This document shows positions 1-7,079 of a stretch of DNA of 9,799 bases, piece after piece. Source of the stretch: Amphritea sp. (GTDB lineage: Bacteria; Pseudomonadota; Gammaproteobacteria; Pseudomonadales; Nitrincolaceae). The stretch covers positions 1-9,799 of the forward strand of contig JAIBDA010000045.1 of NCBI GenBank assembly GCA_024679635.1, given 5' to 3'. Below the pieces are notes generated by a model, which was given only the letters and a program-made list of their open reading frames with translations, was not told the DNA's origin and did not search any database. The translations under genes and the position numbers were made by a program. Each line of letters opens with the position of its first letter. Position 1 is the stretch's first letter.

Positions 1-1
1 C

Positions 2-823
2 GGTCAGATTTTCCGCTGTTATATGCGCACCAACCTTGATGTCCTGGTTACCGGCGATAATGTAATCTGGCGAGCCGGGACAGAATATGGCGTCGTCGTT
101 GCCAACCAGCCACGTACAACCATTCTGCAGCGACCCAATAATCATGGTGAACTCAAGCCCGTAGCCGCCAATATTGATCAGATTGTCATTACAATTGCGG
201 TTGAACCTCTGGCCCATTACAACCTCATAGACCGCTATCTGGTTGCGTCTGAACTGAGCGGCATCGAACCGATTATTCTGCTGAACAAAACGGATCTGTT
301 GAACGATGAAAACCGTTCCCGTGCCGAGACCATGATTGCGCTGTACCGCTCTATTGGCTATCAGGTTATGACCGTATCCTCAACGGATCAACAAGGCCTC
401 GCCCCTCTTCAGGAACAGCTTAATAATAGAATTAGCGTATTTGTCGGCCAGTCTGGCGTTGGTAAATCGTCGCTAATAAACGCATTGCTACCAGGTATAG
501 ACCTCAAAGTGGGGGCATTATCTGAATCCACCCGCAAAGGTACTCATACCACTACTACCGCCCGGCTTTTCCATTTTCCTGAAGGTGGCGACCTGATCGA
601 CTCACCCGGAATACGTGAGTTTGGTCTCTGGCATATCAATGAACATAACCTGCTTGATGGGTTTCGAGAATTCACGCCTTTCCTCGGTTATTGCAAATTC
701 AGAGATTGCAACCATGAACGGGAACCCGGCTGCGCTATCAAAACAGCTATAGAAGAGGGTAAGATCAGCGAACAACGAGTAAACAGTTACAAACACATCC
801 TGAATTCATTGAATCAGGACTGA
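2..823 (+). CDS. rsgA: Ribosome small subunit-dependent GTPase RsgA (5' end outside window)
   Basis: RsgA (YjeQ) is a circularly permuted GTPase that checks and helps release late 30S subunit assembly intermediates in the cytoplasm. The permuted G-motif order is visible: G4 NKTD at 284-295, then the P-loop GQSGVGKSS at 446-472, then G3 DSPG at 599-610. A C-terminal zinc knuckle follows from about 692, with C-x4-C-x1-H-x5-C spacing. The frame is open to the left edge: the residues before the Met at 23 (GQIFRCY) continue the N-terminal OB-fold of the family. That Met is therefore internal, and roughly 70 N-terminal residues lie outside the window (E. coli protein about 350 aa; 273 seen here). 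The next gene starts 24 bp after the stop, so the two are probably co-transcribed. Identification is secure. Confidence 0.96.
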   Translation, partial: GQIFRCYMRTNLDVLVTGDNVIWRAGTEYGVVVANQPRTTILQRPNNHGELKPVAANIDQIVITIAVEPLAHYNLIDRYLVASELSGIEPIILLNKTDLLNDENRSRAETMIALYRSIGYQVMTVSSTDQQGLAPLQEQLNNRISVFVGQSGVGKSSLINALLPGIDLKVGALSESTRKGTHTTTTARLFHFPEGGDLIDSPGIREFGLWHINEHNLLDGFREFTPFLGYCKFRDCNHEREPGCAIKTAIEEGKISEQRVNSYKHILNSLNQD

Positions 824-847
824 AACAGGCGGGGACAGTCAGGGCTG

Positions 848-2602
848 ATGACCGAACAACAAAACCCTCAAAATGCTGAGCAGTGGTGTAGTCTTCTAAG
901 TGACAAGCGGCCACCGGTCAGACTCAGTATCATCAAGCGGTTAGAGAAAAAACTGAGTGATAAAGATTGCTCCGTTGTCGATATAAGCCGTTTGATAAAA
1001 GCTGATCCTTTACTTTGCTTTCACGCAGCACAGGAAGCAAGCAAGCTTCACGATGAAAAAAAATCAGAAGTCACTAGCATCGATCACGCTATCGGCTCGC
1101 TTGGGTTACAAAAAATATCAATACTGGTAAAAAATCTACCCAGTATCCGACTCAATCCCGCCAGTACAGCTCAGAAGATGTATTTTCGTTCCATCGCCAA
1201 TAGTCATCATGCTGCAATTCAAGTGCGTAGCTGGCTTAAACAAGCCCGTGGAAGTATGTTTGCCGAAGAGAGCTATCAGGCAGCATTGTTCTATGGCGTA
1301 GGCCACTGGCTACTCTGGCTTGAAGCGCCCTCTCATATGTCCAGAATTCAGGTGCTAATTCGGGATAAAGGAATCAGTCCTGATCTCGCAGAAACCCAGG
1401 TGCTAGGCTGCACCCTTGAAGCGATCACTAAACAACTACTAACTATCTGGCCAGTATCCCAACTAGGCCGGATAACCCTGGAACAGGATTTCACCCTTAA
1501 CCGGCAGATGATCACCCAGCTGCACCAGCGGGCACTGGGAGATCCTCGTTTAGACGGTGACAATCTGCGCCAGCTTAATCATCTGACCCAACAGAAGTTT
1601 TTCCCGGTGAAGCTCAGCGTCTGGCTGACCCAGGCGACCTCCTATGACTGGGGCAGCGAAGCGTCTCTACAGATAACCGATATCATTAATGATTACCTGC
1701 GATCAGAACTGAATCAAACTCAGGCCCTGTTACATAAGAACTGCGCTGTAGCGTCCCAGAGCTACCATGTTCCAGGCACTCTGGCCCCCGCCGCTGAGAT
1801 GATAATGCTGCCTTCCGATCTACACCCGGCATACCGATTGACCAATGCGGATAAAAAACTATTTGGTGAACAGTCTCCAAACCCGGCTTTACAGATCAAT
1901 AAGGATAAAAGTAAACGAGCTAATGACGCGGCAGACACCACTGGACTTCAGGAAAGTGAAAATAAAACTGAAAACAACAACGACACTCTTGATGGGAATA
2001 ACGAACCGGTTTTAGCGCATGAAGATAAACAACCTTTGGTTATGCCTGAGCAAGAGCCCGAGTCTGACTTCCTGAATCAGGATATCTTCGAAATGTACGC
2101 CGAGCGTTTTATTAAACGGGCAGACCATTACACGCAGGGAACTCAGGTGCTGGATGACTTGCTCAGAGGGCTTACAGAAGGACTGGGGCTTAAACGGCTT
2201 GCCTTAAATATTATCCCGCCAAAAAGCGGCACTATCAAAGTCGTTAAAGGCGTCGGTTTTGAAGATGGACACCCGTTACTGCTTTCAAGTCACCCGCTGG
2301 CCTCTAACAGTCTGTTCTTTCGCCTGTATGAAAAACAGGGATGCATACTGGTGACTAAAGAGAATCGCCAACGAATAAAATCAATGCTCCCTGGTAGTTA
2401 CAGTCGCTATGTCAGCGACAAGAACTACCTGATGATGTCGCTATTCGCGGGTAGCAAACCTATTGCGATCCTCTATGCCGACCGGGAAGGCCAACATGAT
2501 GGCATTCAAAACTTTCATCAGGAAAAATTCAAATACCTCAGCACTGCCGCCGGGCTTTGTCTGAAAGAAGTATACAAAACCCGAGCCGGAGCCCGTAAAT
2601 GA
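848..2602 (+). CDS. HDOD domain protein with C-terminal GAF-like domain
   Basis: This 584-aa cytoplasmic protein has no signal peptide or membrane segment. Residues about 20-215 resemble an HDOD domain, a non-catalytic relative of HD phosphohydrolases found in signalling proteins. The segment IDHAIGSLGLQKI (78-90) is the typical HDOD pattern. Where HD enzymes have a His-Asp pair, this protein reads GVGHWLLW (150-157), so the Asp is missing and hydrolase activity is unlikely. A low-complexity, Asn/Asp/Glu/Lys-rich linker spans about 340-405. Residues about 410-575 look like a GAF sensor domain, including a PIAILYADREG-type strand near 538-548; this second assignment is by pattern only. The start has AGGG just 3 bases upstream, which is short, and GGGG about 13 bases upstream. 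The stop overlaps the next start as ATGA, implying translational coupling with the rhodanese. A regulatory role is inferred; partner and ligand are unknown. Confidence 0.8.
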   Translation: MTEQQNPQNAEQWCSLLSDKRPPVRLSIIKRLEKKLSDKDCSVVDISRLIKADPLLCFHAAQEASKLHDEKKSEVTSIDHAIGSLGLQKISILVKNLPSIRLNPASTAQKMYFRSIANSHHAAIQVRSWLKQARGSMFAEESYQAALFYGVGHWLLWLEAPSHMSRIQVLIRDKGISPDLAETQVLGCTLEAITKQLLTIWPVSQLGRITLEQDFTLNRQMITQLHQRALGDPRLDGDNLRQLNHLTQQKFFPVKLSVWLTQATSYDWGSEASLQITDIINDYLRSELNQTQALLHKNCAVASQSYHVPGTLAPAAEMIMLPSDLHPAYRLTNADKKLFGEQSPNPALQINKDKSKRANDAADTTGLQESENKTENNNDTLDGNNEPVLAHEDKQPLVMPEQEPESDFLNQDIFEMYAERFIKRADHYTQGTQVLDDLLRGLTEGLGLKRLALNIIPPKSGTIKVVKGVGFEDGHPLLLSSHPLASNSLFFRLYEKQGCILVTKENRQRIKSMLPGSYSRYVSDKNYLMMSLFAGSKPIAILYADREGQHDGIQNFHQEKFKYLSTAAGLCLKEVYKTRAGARK

Positions 2603-3411
2603 ACCTGCCACTGGTGATATCACCACAACAACTATCAGACGCACTGAATCAACATGACGTACTCGTGGTTGATCTGTCATCTTCAGAGCACTATCAAAGC
2701 GGCCATATTCCCAATGCTATCCATATGGACCCGGCGAGACTGTTGCGGGGCAGCGGCGATATCAACAATAAAATTCCGCTACCTGACCAGATAAGTACCC
2801 TGCTCAGTGAGCTGGGGCTTACGCCAGAACGGCATATCGTTGTCTATGACGATCAAATGGGGCCCTGGGCTGGACGGATGATCTGGACTCTTCACAGCAT
2901 CGGTCATAGTAAGTGCTCTTTTCTTAACGGCCACCTGACTGCATGGACTGCTGCTGGTTTCCCTGTGGAAACAACAGAACATAAAGCAAAACCCAGTCAA
3001 TATCCGGTGACACAGCAATCCGGCTATCTCGCCGACATCCCCTATATCACCGAGCACCTTGGTGATCAGGATCATATCGTGCTTGACGTTCGCTCAGCGG
3101 CGGAATTCAGCGGCGAGAAAATAATCAACGTGAAACGGGGCGGACATATTCCAGGCGCGGTCAATTATGAATGGACCCGTGCACTGATATCCCCGGATTA
3201 TCCGGAACTACGCCCCGCTGAAGAAATTCGGGCTGAATTAGCCGCGCTTGGGGTCACTCCAGATAAAACGGTTATTACCCATTGCCAGACTCATCGCCGT
3301 TCAGGGCTAAGCTATCTGTTTACAAAACACCTTGGGTTCGACAAGGTACGCTGCTACGATGGCTCCTGGTTTGAATGGGGTAACCGGGAAGATACTCCGG
3401 TTGAGTCCTGA
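2599..3411 (+). CDS. rhdA: Two-domain rhodanese (thiosulfate sulfurtransferase, RhdA type)
   Basis: The 270-aa product matches the usual length of tandem-domain rhodaneses, which move sulfane sulfur from thiosulfate to cyanide or other thiophiles through a Cys persulfide. The N-terminal domain (about 1-125) has the fold signatures DLSSSEHYQSGHIPNA and VVYDDQMG, but Asp stands where a catalytic Cys would be, so it is structural. The C-terminal domain (about 145-265) carries Cys229 in the loop HCQTHRRSG. The Azotobacter/Pseudomonas RhdA loop is CQTHHR, so this one has Arg for the second His. The ending YDGSWFEWG is the usual C-terminal family motif. The start codon overlaps the HDOD gene stop by 4 bases. 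psd follows 49 bp downstream. As I recall, rhdA next to psd, with rsgA nearby, is also the Pseudomonas order. In vivo sulfur acceptor is not deducible. Confidence 0.92.
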   Translation: MNLPLVISPQQLSDALNQHDVLVVDLSSSEHYQSGHIPNAIHMDPARLLRGSGDINNKIPLPDQISTLLSELGLTPERHIVVYDDQMGPWAGRMIWTLHSIGHSKCSFLNGHLTAWTAAGFPVETTEHKAKPSQYPVTQQSGYLADIPYITEHLGDQDHIVLDVRSAAEFSGEKIINVKRGGHIPGAVNYEWTRALISPDYPELRPAEEIRAELAALGVTPDKTVITHCQTHRRSGLSYLFTKHLGFDKVRCYDGSWFEWGNREDTPVES

Positions 3412-3460
3412 TTTTTAACACTATCCAAAATCGATCGGAATAATTTTCGGAAAACTGACT

Positions 3461-4306
3461 GTGAAAGATTCTCTGTTTATTTTGCTGCAACACCTGTTGC
3501 CGCAGCACCTGCTCTCCCGCGCCGTTGGCTACCTTGCAGAAAGCCGCTGCAACTGGATAAAACGCCCCTTTATTAAGACATTTGCCAAACAGTACAATGT
3601 CAATATGTCTGAAGCGGTCATAGAAGACCTGCAGCAGTTTGAAAACTTTAATGCCTTCTTTACCCGTGAACTGAAGCCAGGCATGCGCCCTCTTGATGAA
3701 GCCGCTGTGGTATCGCCTGCAGACGGTGCTATCAGCCAGATAGGACCCATTAATTATGGCCGCATACTTCAGGCAAAAGGTCGTGGCTATGGGCTGAGTA
3801 CACTGCTAGGCGGCCAGGCTGATCTGGCAGAACTGTTTATCAATGGCCATTTCGCCACCATCTATCTGTCGCCCAGTGACTATCATCGGGTACATATGCC
3901 GGTAACCGGTACGCTGCGGGAAACTCTTTACGTCCCCGGCGACCTGTACTCAGTTAACCAGACGACGGCGGAAGGCGTCGATAACCTGTTCGCCAGAAAT
4001 GAACGTCTGGTTGCTATATTTGATACCGAGCAGGGACCGATGGCGATGATTCTGGTCGGCGCCATGATAGTAGCCGGCATCGAAACGGTCTGGGGTGGCC
4101 AGGTTGCCCCACCGCAAAACAAAGGCTGGCGCGTTGATCACCAGACACCAGCAGAACCCGTTATACTTAAACAGGGTGAAGAGATGGGCCGATTCAAACT
4201 TGGCTCTACCGTCGTTCTGCTATTTGGCAAAGATGCCATTGAATGGTCAGAGTCACTCAAGGCTGAAGATCCGGTTCGTTTAGGACAGGCGATAAGCAGC
4301 TCGTAA
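3461..4306 (+). CDS. psd: Phosphatidylserine decarboxylase proenzyme
   Basis: Psd is an inner-membrane-associated pyruvoyl enzyme that converts phosphatidylserine to phosphatidylethanolamine, the main zwitterionic phospholipid of Gram-negative membranes. The 281-aa proenzyme should cleave itself at LGST (247-250, bases 4199-4210), where Ser249 becomes the pyruvoyl group of the small alpha chain. The Asp-His-Ser residues known from E. coli are present: Asp88 in SPADGAISQ and His142/His145 in DYHRVHMP. The start is GTG at 3461; the sequence after it (KDSLFILLQHLLP) aligns with the E. coli N-terminus, and a weak GGAA lies 8 bases upstream. It is shorter than E. coli Psd (about 322 aa), which has a longer tail. 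The last codons and the stop lie inside a palindrome (see the repeat at 4294-4329). It is probably the last gene of the rsgA-rhdA unit. Confidence 0.97.
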   Translation: MKDSLFILLQHLLPQHLLSRAVGYLAESRCNWIKRPFIKTFAKQYNVNMSEAVIEDLQQFENFNAFFTRELKPGMRPLDEAAVVSPADGAISQIGPINYGRILQAKGRGYGLSTLLGGQADLAELFINGHFATIYLSPSDYHRVHMPVTGTLRETLYVPGDLYSVNQTTAEGVDNLFARNERLVAIFDTEQGPMAMILVGAMIVAGIETVWGGQVAPPQNKGWRVDHQTPAEPVILKQGEEMGRFKLGSTVVLLFGKDAIEWSESLKAEDPVRLGQAISSS

Positions 4307-4329
4307 CGAGCCGCTTGCTAGTCGTTAGA
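4294..4329 (-). repeat. CTAG-type palindromic repeat, copy A, spanning the psd stop
   Basis: The inverted repeat AAGC-A-GCTCG / CGAGC-C-GCTT (4294-4303 with 4307-4316) has one mismatch and its three-base loop is the TAA stop codon of psd. Read on the - strand the element is CTAGCAAG, stem, loop TTA, stem, the same layout as the other copies. The outer flank TGCTAGTCGTTAGA (4316-4329) recurs with 13 of 14 bases identical at 5472-5485. There is no T-run after the hairpin on the + strand, so a classical intrinsic terminator is not supported. The transcribed hairpin could still protect the 3' end of psd mRNA; that is inference. Confidence 0.65.
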
Positions 4330-4402
4330 AAAAGCTTAAGAACATAATATTAAAGGGCCTGCAGGTTTGCGGGTACTTACATACATTTATTCAGGTTTTA
4401 TT

Positions 4403-5446
4403 ATGAGTTGGTTAGACACACTTAACGCACTGGGTGTTCAGATTGATGAACTGGGTCATTGTCAGGTTTCTGAGTCTGCAGGAGATCGTTCTTCGACAAC
4501 AATAACCCCGCTGACTCATCTGGGTCTGTTTGACGTTGTCGGCCCTGATGCTGAAAAATTTTTGCAGGGACAACTTTCCTGCGATGTCGCACAAACCAAC
4601 ACCGGCAGAAGTCTGCTTGGTGCCCACTGCAACATCAAAGGCGGCATGATCAGCCTGAGTCGAATAATGCCAGCTGAGGGCGGGTTCTGGTTGCGTACCG
4701 AACGCCAGATACTGGACACAGCGATGACCAACCTGAAGAAGTATATGATCTTCTCCAAAGCAGAAAGCTGTGACCTGTCTGACACTGTTATCGGCCTCGG
4801 GATTGCTGGTAAAGCGGCAACAGACCTCCTGAAAGCAGCCGGATATTCCGTACCACAAGCAACCGAACAGCTCAGTCAGAGTGAAAACGGCCTACTGATT
4901 AAAGTACCAGGGGAACGCTTCGAGTTATGGCTCTGTGCCAGTAAAGCTGAAGTATTGCTACCCACATTGTTAGAAAATGCTGTGTTGAGCGATACCAACC
5001 AATGGTTATCAGAAGAGATCCGTTACGGCATTCCATCCCTGAGCAACCAAACACTGGAAAGCTTTATACCGCAGATGACCAACCTTCAGACATTTGACGG
5101 TGTCAGCTTTACCAAAGGCTGTTATACAGGTCAGGAAGTCGTTACTCGCCTGCAACATCGGGGCAAACTTAACCGCCCTATGTACCGCCTGAGATTCAGC
5201 GCCAACAACACGCCTGTACCTGGTACTAAAATCAATACTCCGGATCGCGCTGGCGTCGGCACCGTAGTCAGCTCTGCCATGAGCCCGGTTTCTGAGAACA
5301 GCGGCGAATTACTGGCCGTGATTCTGAAAACCAGTTTTGACGACACCACAGCGGCTTTGACACTGGAAGACAATGCTCAGCCTTTGGAACGACTAGATCT
5401 GCCATACGAGCTAGATCCGGAGTTATTTGAACGCAAGACGATGTAG
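4403..5446 (+). CDS. ygfZ: Folate-binding protein YgfZ (Fe-S cluster maintenance)
   Basis: YgfZ belongs to the GcvT-like aminomethyltransferase fold. It binds tetrahydrofolate and supports synthesis or repair of Fe-S enzymes such as the tRNA thiotransferase MiaB. The diagnostic signature KGCYTGQE (238-245) contains the conserved Cys240, followed by the expected basic stretch RLQHRGKLNR. The N-terminal half has the family segment FLQGQLSCDV (53-62). I chose ATG 4403 (MSWLDTL, 347 aa) over an in-frame TTG at 4367: ATG 4403 has CAGG about 8 bases upstream, and the 12 extra residues look like leader sequence rather than protein. It is separated from psd by 96 bp containing repeat A and an AT-rich stretch (about 4340-4353) that could hold a promoter, though I see no good -35/-10 pair. 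Unlike in some gammaproteobacteria, sdhE is not adjacent. Confidence 0.93.
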   Translation: MSWLDTLNALGVQIDELGHCQVSESAGDRSSTTITPLTHLGLFDVVGPDAEKFLQGQLSCDVAQTNTGRSLLGAHCNIKGGMISLSRIMPAEGGFWLRTERQILDTAMTNLKKYMIFSKAESCDLSDTVIGLGIAGKAATDLLKAAGYSVPQATEQLSQSENGLLIKVPGERFELWLCASKAEVLLPTLLENAVLSDTNQWLSEEIRYGIPSLSNQTLESFIPQMTNLQTFDGVSFTKGCYTGQEVVTRLQHRGKLNRPMYRLRFSANNTPVPGTKINTPDRAGVGTVVSSAMSPVSENSGELLAVILKTSFDDTTAALTLEDNAQPLERLDLPYELDPELFERKTM

Positions 5447-5448
5447 TC

Positions 5449-5485
5449 ACTAGAACGGAGTCTTCGGCTCCTGCTAGTAGTTAGA
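5449..5485 (-). repeat. CTAG-type palindromic repeat, copy B, 3' of ygfZ
   Basis: Starting two bases after the ygfZ stop, ACTAG (5449-5453) and CTAGT (5474-5478) form an outer inverted repeat. Between them GGAG (5457-5460) pairs with CTCC (5468-5471), extended inside by a C(TTCG)G cap with one bulged T. On the - strand the unit reads CTAGCAGG, stem, GAA, stem, GTTCTAG, matching the consensus of the other copies. The flank TGCTAGTAGTTAGA (5472-5485) matches copy A in 13 of 14 bases. No T-run follows, so it is not an evident terminator. Confidence 0.7.
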
Positions 5486-5519
5486 CACGATGTTTGCCAG
5501 GAAAAGCAACCAACAGTCT

Positions 5520-5548
5520 GGTTTTGCACATGAATAACTACTTATAAT
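5520..5548 (+). promoter_or_regulatory. Candidate sigma-70 promoter for efpL
   Basis: A perfect -10 hexamer TATAAT lies at 5543-5548, 38 bases before the efpL start. The -35 is weak: at 16-18 base spacing the sequence is around GGTTTT, while the better TTGCAC (5524-5529) is only 13 bases away, too short for a normal spacer. The ygfZ-efpL gap of 140 bp and its AT-richness here favour a separate efpL promoter. The call rests mainly on the -10 match. Confidence 0.4.
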
Positions 5549-5586
5549 TAGATTACCCTTACATTTTTACCCCGGGACCAGACAAG

Positions 5587-6153
5587 ATGCCTAAAGCCAG
5601 TGAAATAAAAAGAAATGCCGCAGTCGATATTAACGGCGAAGCCTATATTATTCGCGATATAGAGCGTTCGGTACCGCAGGGCCGTGCCGGCGGCAGCCTC
5701 TATCGTATGCGTATGTACAATGTGTCTACCAATCACAAGATAGATGAAACCTTTAAAGATTCAGACATATTAACCCTGGCGGACCTTATTCGACGCGCTG
5801 TCACTTTTTCATACTCCGACGGTGATGAATATGTATTCATGGACAGCGAAGATTACAGTTCATACAGCCTGAACAAAGAGTCCATCGAGGATGAACTGCA
5901 GTTCATCACCGCTGACTCCCAGGGATTGCATGTTGTAATCGTCAACGACGCACCCGTTGCTTTGGATCTGCCCGGGGTTGTTGAGCTTGAGATCATCGAA
6001 ACAGACCCATCTATCAAAGGTGGTTCTGCAACAGCCCGGACTAAGCCTGCCAAACTATCCACCGGACTGATGATTCAAGTACCTGAGCACATATCCACCG
6101 GTGACCGGGTTAAAGTCAATGTAGAAGATCGTAAGTTTACCGGCCGCGCCTGA
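5587..6153 (+). CDS. efpL: Elongation factor P-like protein EfpL (YeiP)
   Basis: EfpL is a paralogue of EF-P that binds the ribosome between P and E sites and relieves stalling, including at proline-containing sequences. The 188-aa product matches E. coli YeiP (190 aa) along its length: an N-terminal KOW-like domain ([20 protein letters not shown]), a middle OB domain with [11 protein letters not shown], and the domain III signature [20 protein letters not shown]. The tip of the domain I loop (VPQGRAGG, 29-36) carries Arg33, aligned with Arg33 of E. coli EfpL. Canonical EF-P of the EpmAB type has a Lys modified by beta-lysylation there, so this protein is the paralogue and the main EF-P gene should be elsewhere. 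ATG 5587 is supported by the MPKASEIK alignment; GGGA at 5574-5577 is a modest ribosome site. It appears monocistronic, ending 17 bp before a strong terminator. Confidence 0.95.
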   Translation: MPKASEIKRNAAVDINGEAYIIRDIERSVPQGRAGGSLYRMRMYNVSTNHKIDETFKDSDILTLADLIRRAVTFSYSDGDEYVFMDSEDYSSYSLNKESIEDELQFITADSQGLHVVIVNDAPVALDLPGVVELEIIETDPSIKGGSATARTKPAKLSTGLMIQVPEHISTGDRVKVNVEDRKFTGRA

Positions 6154-6170
6154 TCAATATCGTACAAACT

Positions 6171-6199
6171 AAAAAACCGCCTAAATAGGCGGTTTTTTT
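6171..6199. terminator. Bidirectional intrinsic terminator between efpL and the convergent gene
   Basis: CCGCCT (6177-6182) and AGGCGG (6187-6192) form a GC-rich stem with loop AAAT. It is preceded by six A and followed by seven T, so it gives a stem plus U-tract on both strands. It lies between efpL (+) and the convergent 184-aa gene (-), as expected for a shared terminator. Confidence 0.92.
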
Positions 6200-6202
6200 A
6201 TT

Positions 6203-6251
6203 CTGGCAAGCAACGAAGTCGCCCCTGGCAAGCCGCGAAGCGACGTTCTAG
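6203..6251 (+). repeat. CTAG-type palindromic repeat, copy C, two-unit array at a gene 3' end
   Basis: Two tandem units share a middle foot. Unit 1: CTGG-CAAG, GCAAC (6210-6214), GAA, GTCGC (6218-6222), with one mismatch. Unit 2: CTGG-CAAG (6225-6232), GCCGC (6232-6236), GAA, GCGAC (6240-6244), one mismatch, then GTT-CTAG (6248-6251). CTGG appears to be a decayed CTAG. The last CTAG provides the TAG stop of the 184-aa gene on the - strand. The layout parallels the array at 7080-7127. Confidence 0.7.
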
Positions 6252-6802
6252 CGACTTTCCAATTTACGCCGCAGACGTAGATTTGGACCTATCTGGAGTT
6301 CGGGCTGATCTGCCTGCAAAACCACCAACTCTCCATCGACAAAGTCTTGTTCCATACCCAACATAATAGCTGAACCATTATCAAGATGAAGGACCAGCAA
6401 AGAGTCATAGTTAAGTGCTTCAGAGGGAATATTAAGATCAGGGGCAACGATATCGATCAATTCACGCTGCGAATAAATATCGATAGAATCCAGCCGGGCG
6501 GCAACGGGTAAACTAATCCAGCTACACTGATCCGGACGGGGTACGACAGCCTCAACTACCTGAACAGCCAAACTACCAACGGTAAAACCATCTTTAAACT
6601 GATGCCGGGCAACACTAACTTCGATCCACTGCTCATCACCTAACCGAAAGCGTAGCCAACAGGCCCGGTTCATATCCTGGCCCAGACAGGTATGCAGACC
6701 ACCCGCCCAGATTTCATCCAATCGCAGATCAAACAGCTGGGAAAGAGATTCCTGCGCATCAGCGTCCAGGTGGAACACTTTCAAACGAACCGTATCGGGC
6801 AT
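6248..6802 (-). CDS. Conserved-looking protein of unknown function, 184 aa
   Basis: I do not recognise this family. The product is soluble, acidic overall and without a signal peptide or membrane helix. It looks like two beta-rich halves: about 1-95 (with DEIWAGGLHTCLGQDMNRAC, Trp/Cys-containing) and about 105-180, which alternates short strands (LLVLHLDNGSAIMLG, GELVVLQADQPEL). The tail RLRRKLESR is basic. The start is well supported: TAAGGAG (6810-6816, - strand) lies 7 bases before ATG 6802. The TAG stop is formed by the terminal CTAG of repeat C, so the C-terminus may have been set by repeat insertion. It converges on efpL across a shared terminator. A long repeat-filled gap separates it from ung upstream, so it probably has its own promoter. 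That it is a real gene rests on the strong ribosome site, full-length open frame and coding-like composition; function is unknown. Confidence 0.75.
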   Translation of the reverse strand: MPDTVRLKVFHLDADAQESLSQLFDLRLDEIWAGGLHTCLGQDMNRACWLRFRLGDEQWIEVSVARHQFKDGFTVGSLAVQVVEAVVPRPDQCSWISLPVAARLDSIDIYSQRELIDIVAPDLNIPSEALNYDSLLVLHLDNGSAIMLGMEQDFVDGELVVLQADQPELQIGPNLRLRRKLESR

Positions 6803-6824
6803 GGGGCGTCTCCTTACAGTCGAC

Positions 6825-6876
6825 AGAACGGAAAGCTTCGCTTTCCTTGCTAGACGCGGCTGCGCCGCTTAGTCGT
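6825..6876 (-). repeat. CTAG-type palindromic repeat, copy D, two-unit array
   Basis: On the + strand GGAAAGC (6830-6836) and GCTTTCC (6840-6846) form a perfect 7-bp stem with loop TTC. GCGGC (6856-6860) and GCCGC (6864-6868) form a perfect 5-bp stem with loop TGC. They are joined by TTGCTAGAC. Read on the - strand this is ACTAAG, stem, GCA, stem, GTCTAGCAAG, stem, GAA, stem, GTTCT. This is the same two-unit plan as copies C and E but in the opposite orientation and with decayed outer feet. It lies just upstream of the ribosome binding site of the 184-aa gene, so it would be in that gene's leader if transcription starts further upstream. Confidence 0.7.
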
Positions 6877-6910
6877 GGCTCGCGGCTCGCGGCTCGCGGC
6901 TCGCGGCTCG
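6877..6910. repeat. Tandem heptamer repeat (GGCTCGC), 4.9 copies
   Basis: GGCTCGC is repeated exactly at 6877, 6884, 6891 and 6898, then a partial GGCTCG at 6905-6910. It directly adjoins palindromic array D and shares the CGAGCC (- strand) motif seen at the edge of copy A. It is non-coding as far as I can see. Perfect identity between units suggests recent slippage expansion, so the copy number may vary between strains. Confidence 0.9.
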
Positions 6911-7072
6911 AAAAAGCGTAACACAATCAGCAATTTACGCTACTAATTCTTCCCCCAAAGCCCCGGTCGATAAACTGTTCTCAGCATAATTACTTTACTG
7001 TTTTAGCTTTTTCCTGCGAACATCGCAACAGCATCTTACATTACCAACCTTAGACCGCAGGCTCTTGATCTC
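6911..7072. other. AT-richer intergenic stretch without a recognisable gene
   Basis: No open frame of useful length or RNA gene was recognised on either strand. An inverted repeat AGCGTAA (6915-6921) / TTACGCT (6935-6941) with a 13-base loop lies next to the heptamer array. On the - strand a weak promoter-like pair, TTGCGA (7023-7028) and TAAAAC (7000-7005) with a 17-base spacer, could drive the 184-aa gene; each hexamer matches consensus in only 4 of 6 positions. Confidence 0.35.
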
Positions 7073-7079
7073 CTAGCCT

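Noticed and set aside
4367..4402. TTG start for ygfZ, 12 codons upstream
   Set aside because: ATG 4403 has a better-placed ribosome site, and the extra residues (starting RVLTYIYSG) do not look like part of the family's N-terminus.
4412..4858. 148-aa open frame on the - strand
   Set aside because: It is antisense to ygfZ and has Cys-rich, low-quality composition with no motif.
5524..5548. TTGCAC to TATAAT as a complete sigma-70 promoter
   Set aside because: The spacer is 13 bases, too short. Only the -10 was kept, with a weaker -35.
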